Shown: piece after piece, positions 25,748 to 34,732 of the stretch
Layout of the letters: every line of letters begins with the position of its first letter
Position numbering within the stretch: the first letter of the stretch is position 1
DNA from: Glaciecola sp.
GTDB lineage: Bacteria; Pseudomonadota; Gammaproteobacteria; Enterobacterales; Alteromonadaceae
DNA: 40,620 bases
Direction of reading: 5' to 3'
Assembly: GCA_023268935.1 (NCBI GenBank)
Contig: JALRKK010000069.1
Coordinates: forward strand, 1-40,620
Translations under genes and position numbers: made by a program
The notes under the pieces: generated by a model
The model's input: only the letters and a program-made list of their open reading frames with translations
The model's database searches: none
Told to the model about the DNA's origin: nothing

Positions 25748-26976
25748 CGTGTGTTCTCTGTATATTTGCGTTTTTCTAATCTGGCGACCATCGCGCGATG
25801 CACTTCGTCTGGCCCATCTGCAAGTCTTAATACTCGTGCGGCACCGGCTAAGCGAGACAGTACAAAATCATCTGAAACACCTGCACCACCGTGAATCTGA
25901 ATGGCCATATCGACTACTTCTTGCAGCATATTGGGAACGACCACTTTGATGGCACTGATATCGACCATGGCATTCTTGACGCCTAAATTATCGATTTTCC
26001 ACGCAGCTTGTAGTGTCAGTAAGCGAGCTTGCTCAATCTTCATTCGCGCATCGGCAATACGTTCGCTATTGCCCCCCAAATCAAATAATTTTTTGCCAAA
26101 GGCTTCACGTGATACAGCCCGCTTCATTGACAATGACAAAGCTTCTTCGGCCATGCCAATGGCACGCATACAATGGTGAATTCGACCAGGTCCTAGACGG
26201 CCTTGAGCAATGGCAAAACCTTTGCCTGCGCCGAGAATTAAGTTCTCTTTAGGCACTCTGACATTCTCAAACACCATCTGCCCATGACCATAGGGTGCGT
26301 CATAATCGCTATAGGCAGTGAGCATGCGTTCAATGGTTAAACCTTGGCTATCAACGGGTACTAACACCATAGAATGTTGCGCATGTCTGTCGTTTTCAGG
26401 ATTGGAAAGGCCCATAAAAATAATGAGTTTTGCGTTTGGATGGCCTAGTCCAGTGGACCACCATTTTCGCCCGTTTAACACCAGTTCATCTTTATCAAAC
26501 TCAATACTAGCCTGCATATTTGTGGCATCAGAAGAGGCAACGTCAGGCTCAGTCATAGCAAACACCGAACGGATCTCCCCATTGAGAAGAGGAGTAAGCC
26601 ATTGGGTCTTTTGTGCTTCTGAACCAAAATGATATAACACTTCCATGTTGCCAGTGTCTGGCGCATTACAGTTAAATACCTCAGGAGCAAATAAGTAGTG
26701 TCCCATGGCTTCAGCAAGAGGGGCATATTCTAAGGTGGTTAAACCTTGTCCTAGCTCAGTATCGGGCAAAAACAAATTCGCCAGACCTTGTTCTCGAGAG
26801 AGGACTTTGAGGCGTTCTACTTCTGGGTGAAGTTGCCATTCTCGCCAGTTACTATGATTGTTTTGGTGGTGCATAAATGCGTAGACATCGGGGGCTATCG
26901 GGGCGATGTGCTCGTCGATAAATTCTTGTACTTTGCTTAAGTATTCTTGACATTTATTTGAATAAGTAAAATCCAC
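25744..26976 (-). CDS. Acyl-CoA dehydrogenase, ACAD10/11-like
   Basis: About 410 residues from GTG at 26976. Standard FAD-dependent acyl-CoA dehydrogenase order: N-terminal helical domain, beta domain with FAMTEPDVASSDATN and GRKWWSTGLGHPNAKL, and a C-terminal helical domain ending IQIHGGAGVSDDFVLSRLAGAARVLRLADGPDEVHRAMVARL. The frame opens at ATG 26994, but GGAG six bases before the GTG makes VDFTYSNKCQEYL the better N-terminus. Together with the overlapping kinase gene it may handle hydroxylated or branched acyl-CoAs. First gene of the leftward kinase-SDR-BASS unit. Confidence 0.9.
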   Translation of the reverse strand: MDFTYSNKCQEYLSKVQEFIDEHIAPIAPDVYAFMHHQNNHSNWREWQLHPEVERLKVLSREQGLANLFLPDTELGQGLTTLEYAPLAEAMGHYLFAPEVFNCNAPDTGNMEVLYHFGSEAQKTQWLTPLLNGEIRSVFAMTEPDVASSDATNMQASIEFDKDELVLNGRKWWSTGLGHPNAKLIIFMGLSNPENDRHAQHSMVLVPVDSQGLTIERMLTAYSDYDAPYGHGQMVFENVRVPKENLILGAGKGFAIAQGRLGPGRIHHCMRAIGMAEEALSLSMKRAVSREAFGKKLFDLGGNSERIADARMKIEQARLLTLQAAWKIDNLGVKNAMVDISAIKVVVPNMLQEVVDMAIQIHGGAGVSDDFVLSRLAGAARVLRLADGPDEVHRAMVARLEKRKYTENTR

Positions 26977-27053
26977 GTAACACTCCATTAACATTTTGCT
27001 AAAGGATACTAAAACTTATCGAATTTCGCTAGGCAAACACTTGATTGGATGAC

Positions 27054-27082
27054 AAAAAAAGCCGTTACAAAATGTTGCAACG
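27054..27082 (-). terminator. Terminator after tdk
   Basis: On the minus strand CGTTGCAACATTTTGTAACG (27082-27063) forms a stem with one mismatch, followed by GGC and seven Ts (27060-27054), about 15 bases after the tdk stop. Confidence 0.75.
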
Positions 27083-27095
27083 TAAAGACAGTGAA

Positions 27096-27686
27096 TTAAA
27101 TGGGTAAGTGCCCCCACACCAAATCTTTGAAGTGCTTCCGACACACAGATTCATAGCGCTCATTACCCCCCACTTGTACTTGTTCACCACCGTGGATAGG
27201 ATGACCTTGCTCGTCAAGTCGGACGACAAAATTCGCTTTGCGGCCGCAATGACAAATTGTCTTGAGTTCCGTTAGTTTGTCAGACCATGCCAACAGATAT
27301 TGACTGCCAGGAAAGGTCTCTCCTAAGAAATCTGTACGGATCCCATAAGACAAAACTGGGATATCTAAGTCGTCCACAATATGAACTAATTGCATAACTT
27401 GTTGCTTACTGAGAAACTGAGCTTCGTCAATGAAAATACAGTCGATACTGCCGAGTTCGCGTTGGGTAATGACATCACTGAATAAATCAGTTCCTTCGTG
27501 AAAGGTCAACGCAGGGCGACTGATGCCTAATCGAGATGTGATCTTGCCCTCGCCATAGCGATTATCCAATTGGGCGGTGTACAACAAAATCTTGTGACCA
27601 CGTTCTTCATAATTGTACGCAGATTGTAACAAGGCAGTCGATTTGCCTGCGTTCATTGCTGAGTAATAAAAATAAAGTTGTGCCAC
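27096..27686 (-). CDS. tdk: Thymidine kinase (type II)
   Basis: 196 residues, full length. It phosphorylates thymidine with ATP in the pyrimidine salvage pathway. P-loop SAMNAGKST (9-17), Walker B/catalytic IDEAQF with Glu88, and zinc-site residues Cys145, Cys147, Cys182 and His185 are all present at the positions seen in E. coli TdK. The lasso region [22 protein letters not shown] is intact. The start is GTG at 27686 with a GAGA-type site 8 bases upstream. It is a single-gene unit between two terminators. Cytoplasmic tetramer. Confidence 0.96.
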   Translation of the reverse strand: MAQLYFYYSAMNAGKSTALLQSAYNYEERGHKILLYTAQLDNRYGEGKITSRLGISRPALTFHEGTDLFSDVITQRELGSIDCIFIDEAQFLSKQQVMQLVHIVDDLDIPVLSYGIRTDFLGETFPGSQYLLAWSDKLTELKTICHCGRKANFVVRLDEQGHPIHGGEQVQVGGNERYESVCRKHFKDLVWGHLPI

Positions 27687-27742
27687 AAAAACGTCTCGGT
27701 TCTCAAACAGAATTGAATTTTAGCACAGTGCACAATAGAAAC

Positions 27743-27768
27743 AAAAAGGGCCAGTAAACACTGGCCCT
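27743..27768 (-). terminator. Intrinsic terminator after fadE
   Basis: AGGGCCAGT (27747-27755) and ACTGGCCCT (27760-27768) give a perfect 9-bp stem with a 4-base loop, followed on the minus strand by TTTTT (27747-27743). It lies 18 bases after the fadE stop. Confidence 0.9.
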
Positions 27769-27785
27769 AATTCAATAAAACACTT

Positions 27786-30029
27786 TTACGCAGCGTCAAC
27801 GGCGACTTTATGACTTTCCTGTGTGGCATCAATCAGTTCTAAATCAAAGGTGTACTCATCCACACGTACGGCCAATTTACGTTTATCGTCATATGCAAGT
27901 AAAATATCGGCTTCGGCACTGGTGAGTTCACCTTTTTGGGTTAACTCAGATACGGCATGGGCAAATGAAACGAACGGAATAACGGGGGCTTTGCGCAGTG
28001 CTTTTTGCACTTTGTTTAGCAGTGGCATTGCCTCGAGCTTAGCCAAAAACGCTTGTTCATTAATGTCGTGACCATCACCAGGTTGTGTAATAACTAAGTG
28101 TGAAAGCTCACGTTTAATACTGCTGTCCTTCATCGTGGCGACAGAAAGATCGCGACGCAATTCATCGCTGATGCTGTCATTACGGTTGCTGTAAGTATTG
28201 GTGAGTAAACGCATTAAGCCACGTGCAGGCGAGTTAGGGAAGTTGTTTATAAACTCCGCTAACGCTTTTTCACCCTGGGTCAAGGTCCACTGCATTGCAT
28301 AATCAAAATACAATTGAGCCTCCGCGCGGTCTGAAACGCGTTGTTCATAGAAGCGAATGCAGGCCATGGCAGCATAGACATGGCTTAACACATCGCCCAG
28401 ACGAGCGGACAGCATCTCAGCTTTTTTCAATTCACCCCCTAATACCAACAAAGATAAATCGGCCATTGGCGCGAGTTTTGCTGACAAAGCATTCAGGCGT
28501 TTCTCGTACACACGCACTTCGGGTAATTCAGATGATGTATTACGGGTAAATGGAAGGTAGGCGTTACGCATGCTTCTAAACGCATTTTTAACACTAAACC
28601 AGACGGTTTTACCTAACACTTTGCGAAATGCTTTATCTGCAGAAGCATCGTCTGAGTGAATTAAGTCAACCATTTCTTTTAAATATGGGTGACAACGCAT
28701 TGCTCCTTGACCAAAAATCATCAGATTACGGGTCAAAATATTCGCTCCTTCCACTGTGATCGCAATTGGCAATGAACAATAACCGTTGGCAAGCGTGTTT
28801 TGCGGACCACGTTGAATGGCTTTGCCAGCTTGAACATCCATCGCAGAGTTCACAACATCGCGGCCGAGTTCGGTCATGTGGTATTTTGCGATGGCTGTGA
28901 CAACCGATGGTTTTAATCCTTCGCCTAAGCCTTCCGTAGTCATGACGCGCATGGCCTCAAGCAAAAACGTTTTGCCGGCAATGTCAGAAATCTTTTCCTG
29001 AATCCCTTCAAAGCGACCAATAGGTACACCGAATTGCTCGCGCACGAATGAATATTCAACCGTTGATTTAAACGCGCTGTGCGCAGACGCTGTACCTAAC
29101 GCTGGGAGTGAAATACCGCGGCCTGCACCGAGACAGCTCACTAACATTTGCCAACCGCGACCAATGTTTTTCTGCCCACCAATAATGAAGTCCATTGGGA
29201 TAAAGACGTCGGTGCCCCGTGTCGTACCATTATAAAAACGCATGCCCATCGGCTCGTGACGGTTTCCTAACTCAACGCCAGGGTGGTCTTTGGGTAGAAG
29301 TGCACAAGTAATGCCTAATTCCAGTTTGTCACCGAGTAACTGGTCTGGGTCGAATACTTTAAAAGCAAGACCCAATACGGTAGCTATGGGGGCCAAGGTG
29401 ATGTATCGCTTATCCCAAGTGACGGATAAGCCTAATACTTCTTCACCATTGTACATACCTTTAGTTACGATGCCTGCATCGGGAATAGCGCCGGCATCTG
29501 ACCCCGCTTCTGGGCTAGTCAGCGCAAAACAAGGAATATCTTGACCAGCAGATAAACGAGGTAACCAATAGTTTTGCTGTGCTTCAGTACCATAGTGCAT
29601 CAATAACTCGCCTGGGCCTAGAGAGTTTGGCACCATGACAGTCACGGCAATGGAACCGCTTTTGGTGGCAATGGTCGCAACAATAGTCGAATTAGCATAA
29701 GGAGAAAACTCAAGACCGCCAAATTTTTTGGGAATAATCATGGCAAAAAATTTGTTTTCGCATAAAAAATCCATAATGGCCTGTGGGATGTGCTTACCTT
29801 CAAGTAAAGCATGATCATCGAGTATCCCTAACAAAGTTTGTAAGGGACCATCAAAAAACGCTTGTTCTTCTTCGGTTAATTTGGCTTGTGGCAGAGCGCG
29901 TACCGCATGCAGATCTGGTTTACCTTGATAAATTGATGTTTCAATCCAAGTGTCTCCCGCATCAAGTGCTTCTTGCTCGGTAACAGAAATTGGCGGTAAT
30001 ACTTTTTTAAGTTGGGTACGTAAGCTCAT
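27786..30029 (-). CDS. fadE: Acyl-CoA dehydrogenase FadE, short form without N-terminal membrane segment
   Basis: About 747 residues. It catalyses the first, FAD-dependent step of fatty-acid beta-oxidation. It aligns by eye with E. coli FadE from residue ~70 on: KKVLPPISVTEQEALDAGDTW, QGKPDLHAVRALPQ, KFFAMIIPKKFGGLEFSPYA, VPNSLGPGELLMHYGT, FALTSPEAGSDAGAIPD, WDKRYITLAPIATVLGLAFK, and ITVEGANILTRNLMIFGQGAMRCHPY. The C-terminal FadE-specific domain (~500-747) is present. The hydrophobic N-terminus of the E. coli protein is absent. The start at 30029 has GAGG 9 bases upstream; the frame extends to 30131 through the promoter region. A FadR-like operator lies 50 bases upstream, so fatty-acid control is expected. 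Confidence 0.94.
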   Translation of the reverse strand: MSLRTQLKKVLPPISVTEQEALDAGDTWIETSIYQGKPDLHAVRALPQAKLTEEEQAFFDGPLQTLLGILDDHALLEGKHIPQAIMDFLCENKFFAMIIPKKFGGLEFSPYANSTIVATIATKSGSIAVTVMVPNSLGPGELLMHYGTEAQQNYWLPRLSAGQDIPCFALTSPEAGSDAGAIPDAGIVTKGMYNGEEVLGLSVTWDKRYITLAPIATVLGLAFKVFDPDQLLGDKLELGITCALLPKDHPGVELGNRHEPMGMRFYNGTTRGTDVFIPMDFIIGGQKNIGRGWQMLVSCLGAGRGISLPALGTASAHSAFKSTVEYSFVREQFGVPIGRFEGIQEKISDIAGKTFLLEAMRVMTTEGLGEGLKPSVVTAIAKYHMTELGRDVVNSAMDVQAGKAIQRGPQNTLANGYCSLPIAITVEGANILTRNLMIFGQGAMRCHPYLKEMVDLIHSDDASADKAFRKVLGKTVWFSVKNAFRSMRNAYLPFTRNTSSELPEVRVYEKRLNALSAKLAPMADLSLLVLGGELKKAEMLSARLGDVLSHVYAAMACIRFYEQRVSDRAEAQLYFDYAMQWTLTQGEKALAEFINNFPNSPARGLMRLLTNTYSNRNDSISDELRRDLSVATMKDSSIKRELSHLVITQPGDGHDINEQAFLAKLEAMPLLNKVQKALRKAPVIPFVSFAHAVSELTQKGELTSAEADILLAYDDKRKLAVRVDEYTFDLELIDATQESHKVAVDAA

Positions 30030-30079
30030 TACAAATTGCCTCAATGTAAAATGTTGACACATAACTAGTCGTAAGACCT

Positions 30080-30096
30080 CTGATGTCCGACCAGTT
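30080..30096 (-). promoter_or_regulatory. Candidate FadR operator and promoter of fadE
   Basis: The 17-mer read on the minus strand, AACTGGTCGGACATCAG, closely matches the E. coli FadR consensus core (CTGGTCCGAC). It lies just downstream of a -10-like GATAAT/TATGAT on the same strand, which is a repression position. FadR releases DNA on binding long-chain acyl-CoA. Confidence 0.6.
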
Positions 30097-30167
30097 GAAA
30101 TTATCATAATAGTACCAAAACAAAATTGCAAGTTTTTCGTACAAATACCAAAAAAGGAACTGATTAA

Positions 30168-30425
30168 ATGAAAAATGATATCGAGACTAAATTTTTGCTC
30201 TCAGTGTTTGAAAAAATCAGACAACACGGTGAGTACAAAGATTTTGCGTATAGGTTAGAAGGTGTCAAAGCCTTTACTGATCACGATGGTTACACGGTGT
30301 TTTTGGAAGATGCACAAGTCAAAATGCGCGTTGGCTTTCACAACCAATATCATCTTGATTATGACAAAGCCGAGCACAAAGAAGCCTTTACTCGTAAGCT
30401 TGAAACCATTGTGCAAAACTATTAG
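30168..30425 (+). CDS. DUF3081-like small protein
   Basis: 85 residues. The sequence KFLLSVFEKIRQHGEYKDFAYRLEGVKAFTDHDGYTVFLEDAQVKMRVGFHNQYHLDYD resembles, from memory, the DUF3081 family of small gammaproteobacterial proteins of unknown function. It has no signal peptide, no transmembrane segment and no Cys. AAGGA lies 9 bases before the ATG. Divergent from fadE with 138 bases between the starts, and convergent with the histidine kinase gene. Role unknown. Confidence 0.7.
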   Translation: MKNDIETKFLLSVFEKIRQHGEYKDFAYRLEGVKAFTDHDGYTVFLEDAQVKMRVGFHNQYHLDYDKAEHKEAFTRKLETIVQNY

Positions 30426-30436
30426 AGCATATTAGC

Positions 30437-33400
30437 TCATAGCCAGCGGTTTATTTCTGCAGCTAATCGCGCCTTGTCAATGGGTTTACTGATATAGCTG
30501 TTCATACCGGATGCAAGGCACTTCTCGCGGTCTCCTTCCATTGCGTGAGCGGTTAATGCAATGACGGGTATATGTTTGCGATGCGCATAAGTAATGTCTT
30601 GGCGAATTTTCTTAGTGGTCTCATAGCCATCCATTTCTGGCATCTGACAGTCCATTAATACTAGATCAAAATGTTTATCACGTTGGTTAAGAATATTCAG
30701 AGCTTCAATACCATTTTTTGCGAGTTCGCATTCAAACCCTAGCTGGAGTAGATATTCTGAGGCGACGGTTTGATTAATTTCATTATCTTCCACCACTAAA
30801 ATTCTGGATGTCATACTAGGAACAAGATTATGAATGGGCATCAAGTTTAATGCATCGGGTTGTTGCGCTAAAATAGTCAAATCTTCTCTGTTGTGTGAAG
30901 TAATAGAGTTCGGGTTGAGTAGCCCTGCAAAACCATTTTGTTGCAAAAAAGTCGCGTTGTAAGAATGATCATTACTAAGCAATACGATTGGGGCTACATC
31001 TTGTTGAACATTGTGTCGCAAAGCTTTTACTACATCAGTCGCTGCAAATTGATTAACTTGTTCGGCTATAATAATCACATCAAATTTTACAGAAGATTGT
31101 TTGATTTGATTTTGTATTATTTCTGGAACTGAGTTTGAAACTTTTACCCGCCAGTTCGGTGCTTGCTTGAGTGTGTCTAAAACAGACTCAAAGTTCGCTT
31201 CTTCACCTATACAAAGGGCGTTAAAGTTTGATGGGGGTTGCCTTTCAGAGAGAGACGTTGCAATGGTAAAACTGAACGTCGAACCATGATTAATAATCGA
31301 AGAAACCTTTATCGTGCCGCCCAGCAACTGGACTAATTGTTTGCTGATAGCGAGGCCAAGCCCAGTTCCACCATACGCGCGTGTAGACGTTGCATCAATT
31401 TGCGTGAATTCTTCAAATAATTCTTCTAGCTTGTCTGGTTCTATACCAATCCCAGTATCGATGACGCTAAATTCTATCTGTTGCGTATTACTCCAGTGTG
31501 CACGGAGAGTCACATTCCCACTATGGGTAAACTTGATAGCGTTTGTGCAAAGGTTTAGCAGGACTTGTTGCAAGCGTATCGGATCAGTGATTATTTGCTC
31601 AGAAACTTCGTTTTGGATGATACAGCTTAACCCTTTTTCTTTGAGTTGTAACTTACACGTTGTCACAACCTCTTCGAGTAAAGCCTGAATAAAAATGGGT
31701 TCTCTGCGGAGTGCTAATTTACCTGCTTCAATTTTTGAGAAGTCCAATATGTCATTGATTAAGCGCAACAGTGAATGACTACTTTGGATAGCCAGATTGA
31801 CATAGTTCCGCTGTTTTTTAGTTAGTTTGGTTTCAAGCAGTAATTCGTTCATACCAATAATGCCATTAATTGGAGTACGAATTTCATGTGACATATTAGC
31901 AAGGAACTGTCCCTTTATTTTACTGGCCTCTTTGGCTTTTTCTTCGGCATTTTTTAAAATTGTGATGTCTTGGAACGTCCCTTTCAGAAAAACGGTTTTA
32001 CCGTTTTCAACTATCGGTCGCCCCATGGCCCGTACCCAAATACGGTTGTTTTTGGCTGTAATAAAAGGGACTTGCAGATCCCATGAGACTTGTTTTTCGA
32101 TTGCTTGGGCAATAGCGTGTTGGATTAATGGGCGGGCTTCAGGGGTATAATAATTGATCGCGTTTTCGATAGCGATATGACTGCCAACAGGTAATTCGTG
32201 GATCCGATATACCTCGTCCGACCAATAGAGACTATTCGTGCTTAGATCGAATTCCCAGCCTCCTAGCTTAGCGACCTTGGCGGTTTGTTCAATTAACTCA
32301 TGACTGCGTTTACTTTCATTTTGTAATGCAATCAATTGAGTCACATCGCGTCCGATAAATAAATAACCTTCGATATCATTATGTCGCGAGTACAGAGCGC
32401 TCATATTCAATGATATTTGCAATGGTTTCTTATCTTTGGTGACGAAGGTGAACGTGTACTCAGAAAATAGTTTTTTTCTAGTGGCAAGTAATAAAGCTTC
32501 GACATTTGCACTTACTGGGTAACCCATTTTTTTTGAAACTTCGTCTGCAAATTGCTTGAAACAGGTGTAGTCGAAAAATATATTCATCGACAAGACTGAT
32601 ACCGTTTCAAAAAAATTCCAGCCCAATAACCTTGATGCAAACTCATTAAAGGTCACTACAATGCCATTTAAATCAGTTGAAATGATGATTTGTTGGGCCG
32701 AATCCAGTATAGCGCGTTGCAAATTATTGCGATTGCGCAATTGGTGTTCGAATGATTTTCGCGCACTGATATCGTATTCGATAAACATGTAGCCGCTGCA
32801 CTTACCCTCAGTCACAATAGGTTGGCAAGACAGTTTTATCCAATAGGGTTTGAGTGTTTTGTTGAGCAGTTCTATTTCGCAAGAGAACATTTGTTCACGG
32901 TTGATGGCAACACGCAACCGATTGATATCAATCTGATTAGCTCGTGCAGAGATTCTATCCAGTGGATGCATAATGGCAAGCTCTTCGCTAGTGTATCCAC
33001 TCATCACTTCTGCTGCACGATTGCTCCAGATCACGTTAAGTTCGGTGTCTGTCAACAAGATCGCACTGTCAGTTTGTTCGGTTACTTGTGCCAATAGTTG
33101 GTACTTATCTCGTTCTGATGTAAAGGCACTTTGTGTTTCTGATAATTTTTGAGTTTGCGATGCCATTCCTACATTTGTAGCCTCTAGGCTCAGTTCTGAA
33201 GCATATAAACGAGAGGCCTCAGTAATAGTGGCAATAACAAAGTTTTCATTATGAACTTTAAGGGTGTTTAAGCCAATCGTAACTGCAATTTCTTGACCGT
33301 CCTTTGCCATACCTTTGAATACGTTACCAGAGGCCATGGGACGACGCTTGCCATGTTGTAGGAATATTTTTACCCAATTACTATGACGGGAATCAATATC

Positions 33401-33598
33401 TTGGGGCAATAAAATGGATAATGCTTGGCCATTTAATTCTTCTTGTGTGTAGCCGAACATAAGGCAGATCTGGTCATTGGCAAAACGAATGATAGATTTT
33501 GCATCGACCTGCAGAATCCCTGCTGAGCTTGCATTTAAAATGTTAAGAAAATCATTAGTACTGGACAAGATAGCATCCGTCAAAGTAATTAAAACCAA
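30437..33598 (-). CDS. Multi-PAS hybrid sensor histidine kinase / response regulator
   Basis: 1053 residues, apparently soluble: no signal peptide or transmembrane helix. Four PAS domains in tandem (~8-125, ~165-290, ~290-420, ~430-555; ITEAS, EYDISA, GRDVTQ and GTFQDIT mark their ends). Then a HisKA domain with [16 protein letters not shown] (His571), an HATPase_c with N-box [14 protein letters not shown]1 [10 protein letters not shown] and G2 [10 protein letters not shown] (~620-770), a degenerate receiver-like segment (~785-900) lacking the acidic cluster, and a canonical C-terminal receiver with Asp983 in [13 protein letters not shown] and Lys in SKPID. Phosphate would pass from His571 to Asp983 and on to an external Hpt protein, which is not encoded nearby. 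Signal unknown; cytoplasmic PAS domains suggest a redox, gas or small-ligand cue. Confidence 0.92.
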   Translation of the reverse strand: MVLITLTDAILSSTNDFLNILNASSAGILQVDAKSIIRFANDQICLMFGYTQEELNGQALSILLPQDIDSRHSNWVKIFLQHGKRRPMASGNVFKGMAKDGQEIAVTIGLNTLKVHNENFVIATITEASRLYASELSLEATNVGMASQTQKLSETQSAFTSERDKYQLLAQVTEQTDSAILLTDTELNVIWSNRAAEVMSGYTSEELAIMHPLDRISARANQIDINRLRVAINREQMFSCEIELLNKTLKPYWIKLSCQPIVTEGKCSGYMFIEYDISARKSFEHQLRNRNNLQRAILDSAQQIIISTDLNGIVVTFNEFASRLLGWNFFETVSVLSMNIFFDYTCFKQFADEVSKKMGYPVSANVEALLLATRKKLFSEYTFTFVTKDKKPLQISLNMSALYSRHNDIEGYLFIGRDVTQLIALQNESKRSHELIEQTAKVAKLGGWEFDLSTNSLYWSDEVYRIHELPVGSHIAIENAINYYTPEARPLIQHAIAQAIEKQVSWDLQVPFITAKNNRIWVRAMGRPIVENGKTVFLKGTFQDITILKNAEEKAKEASKIKGQFLANMSHEIRTPINGIIGMNELLLETKLTKKQRNYVNLAIQSSHSLLRLINDILDFSKIEAGKLALRREPIFIQALLEEVVTTCKLQLKEKGLSCIIQNEVSEQIITDPIRLQQVLLNLCTNAIKFTHSGNVTLRAHWSNTQQIEFSVIDTGIGIEPDKLEELFEEFTQIDATSTRAYGGTGLGLAISKQLVQLLGGTIKVSSIINHGSTFSFTIATSLSERQPPSNFNALCIGEEANFESVLDTLKQAPNWRVKVSNSVPEIIQNQIKQSSVKFDVIIIAEQVNQFAATDVVKALRHNVQQDVAPIVLLSNDHSYNATFLQQNGFAGLLNPNSITSHNREDLTILAQQPDALNLMPIHNLVPSMTSRILVVEDNEINQTVASEYLLQLGFECELAKNGIEALNILNQRDKHFDLVLMDCQMPEMDGYETTKKIRQDITYAHRKHIPVIALTAHAMEGDREKCLASGMNSYISKPIDKARLAAEINRWL

Positions 33599-33637
33599 GT
33601 TTGCATATATAGTTATAGCAGTGAATCTGCATTTATA

Positions 33638-33643
33638 TATAAT
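33638..33643 (+). promoter_or_regulatory. Candidate -10 of the LpxL-like gene
   Basis: TATAAT at 33638-33643, about 39 bases before the start, in the 83-base region divergent from the kinase gene. No consensus -35. Just downstream TTTCAG-TAAT-CTGAAA (around 33663-33678) is a perfect 6+6 inverted repeat in the 5' untranslated region. Confidence 0.35.
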
Positions 33644-33681
33644 AATCAGTTAGAAACCTTTTTTCAGTAATCTGAAACACA

Positions 33682-34614
33682 GTGATCAACGTGCCCCAAA
33701 AAATCAAAAAACCACAATTTACCTATGCTTTTTTTCTCCCTCAATACTGGCCTATTTGGTTTGGGGTAGGGTGTTTGTATCTCATTACCCTATTACCGCT
33801 ATCGATTTTGCGCAAGCTTGCTTTAGTGAATACTTTTTTGCTCAAAACACTTGGCAAAAAACGGGTGCATATCGCTCGAGTCAATATTGATAAGTGCTTT
33901 CCAGATTGGCCTCAGGCTAAACGAGATGAATTAGTTGAGCAGAATTTGAAGGTGGCTGGAATGGCCTTGTTTGAAACGGCAATGGGCTGGTGGTGGCCGG
34001 ACCGACGTCTTAGACCATTATTAGAGATAGAGGGCCAAGAGCATATTCAAAAAGTGTTAGCACAAGGTAAAGGTGCGTTTGTCATGGCTATCCACAACAT
34101 GAACCTAGAGGTCAGTTGCCGTTTGTTGGGTTTATATGAACCCAGCGTAGCGTTTTATAGATCGCACAACAATCCATTGATGGATTATTTGCAATATCGA
34201 GGTCGCGCGCGTTCGAACAAATACATGATTGATAAACGCAGTTCTAGAGCATTGATTGAGGCGTTAAGCGACGGAGAATTGTGTGTGTATTTACCAGACC
34301 AAGATTACGGCCGCCGTGGCAGTCACTTCATCCCTTTTTTTGCGGTAGAGTCTACTGCAACTCTTTCTGCATGCTTAATGTTCCCGCGTCGCTCTGGAGC
34401 AATTCCTATCATGTTAAGTACACAATACACCGCAACAGGATATAAATTAAAATTTTATCCACCAATACCAGATTTTGCCTATAAAGAAGATATACAAGCA
34501 TTAACAGAGCTTAATGCACATATAGAATCTATGGTCCTCGAACAGCCTGAAAGTTATTTATGGATGCATAAACGCTTCAAAACACGCCCTAAAGGGGAGG
34601 CTGGTTTTTACTGA
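33682..34614 (+). CDS. Lipid A biosynthesis lauroyl/myristoyl acyltransferase family (LpxL/HtrB-like)
   Basis: 310 residues. N-terminal hydrophobic anchor (WPIWFGVGCLYLITLLPLSIL, ~23-43), then the acyltransferase domain with the catalytic HxxxxE dyad His138-Glu143 in AIHNMNLE, and the YLPDQDYGRRGSHFIPFFAV block typical of LpxL/LpxM/LpxP. It adds a secondary acyl chain to Kdo-lipid A at the inner membrane. Which of LpxL, LpxM or LpxP it matches cannot be decided by eye. The start is GTG at 33682 (GTG at 33691 is also possible); neither has a strong ribosome-binding site. Divergent from the hybrid kinase. Confidence 0.88.
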   Translation: MINVPQKIKKPQFTYAFFLPQYWPIWFGVGCLYLITLLPLSILRKLALVNTFLLKTLGKKRVHIARVNIDKCFPDWPQAKRDELVEQNLKVAGMALFETAMGWWWPDRRLRPLLEIEGQEHIQKVLAQGKGAFVMAIHNMNLEVSCRLLGLYEPSVAFYRSHNNPLMDYLQYRGRARSNKYMIDKRSSRALIEALSDGELCVYLPDQDYGRRGSHFIPFFAVESTATLSACLMFPRRSGAIPIMLSTQYTATGYKLKFYPPIPDFAYKEDIQALTELNAHIESMVLEQPESYLWMHKRFKTRPKGEAGFY

Positions 34615-34732
34615 GGTCATTTTGCTGAACCGGTAATCGCTTATACTTGCCCTGATAAACGCACCTTTGTTGATACTCCTGTTGCTTTGTACCGGACTTC
34701 AAAAGATTGTTATAAATGATAGTTTCTAGTCA

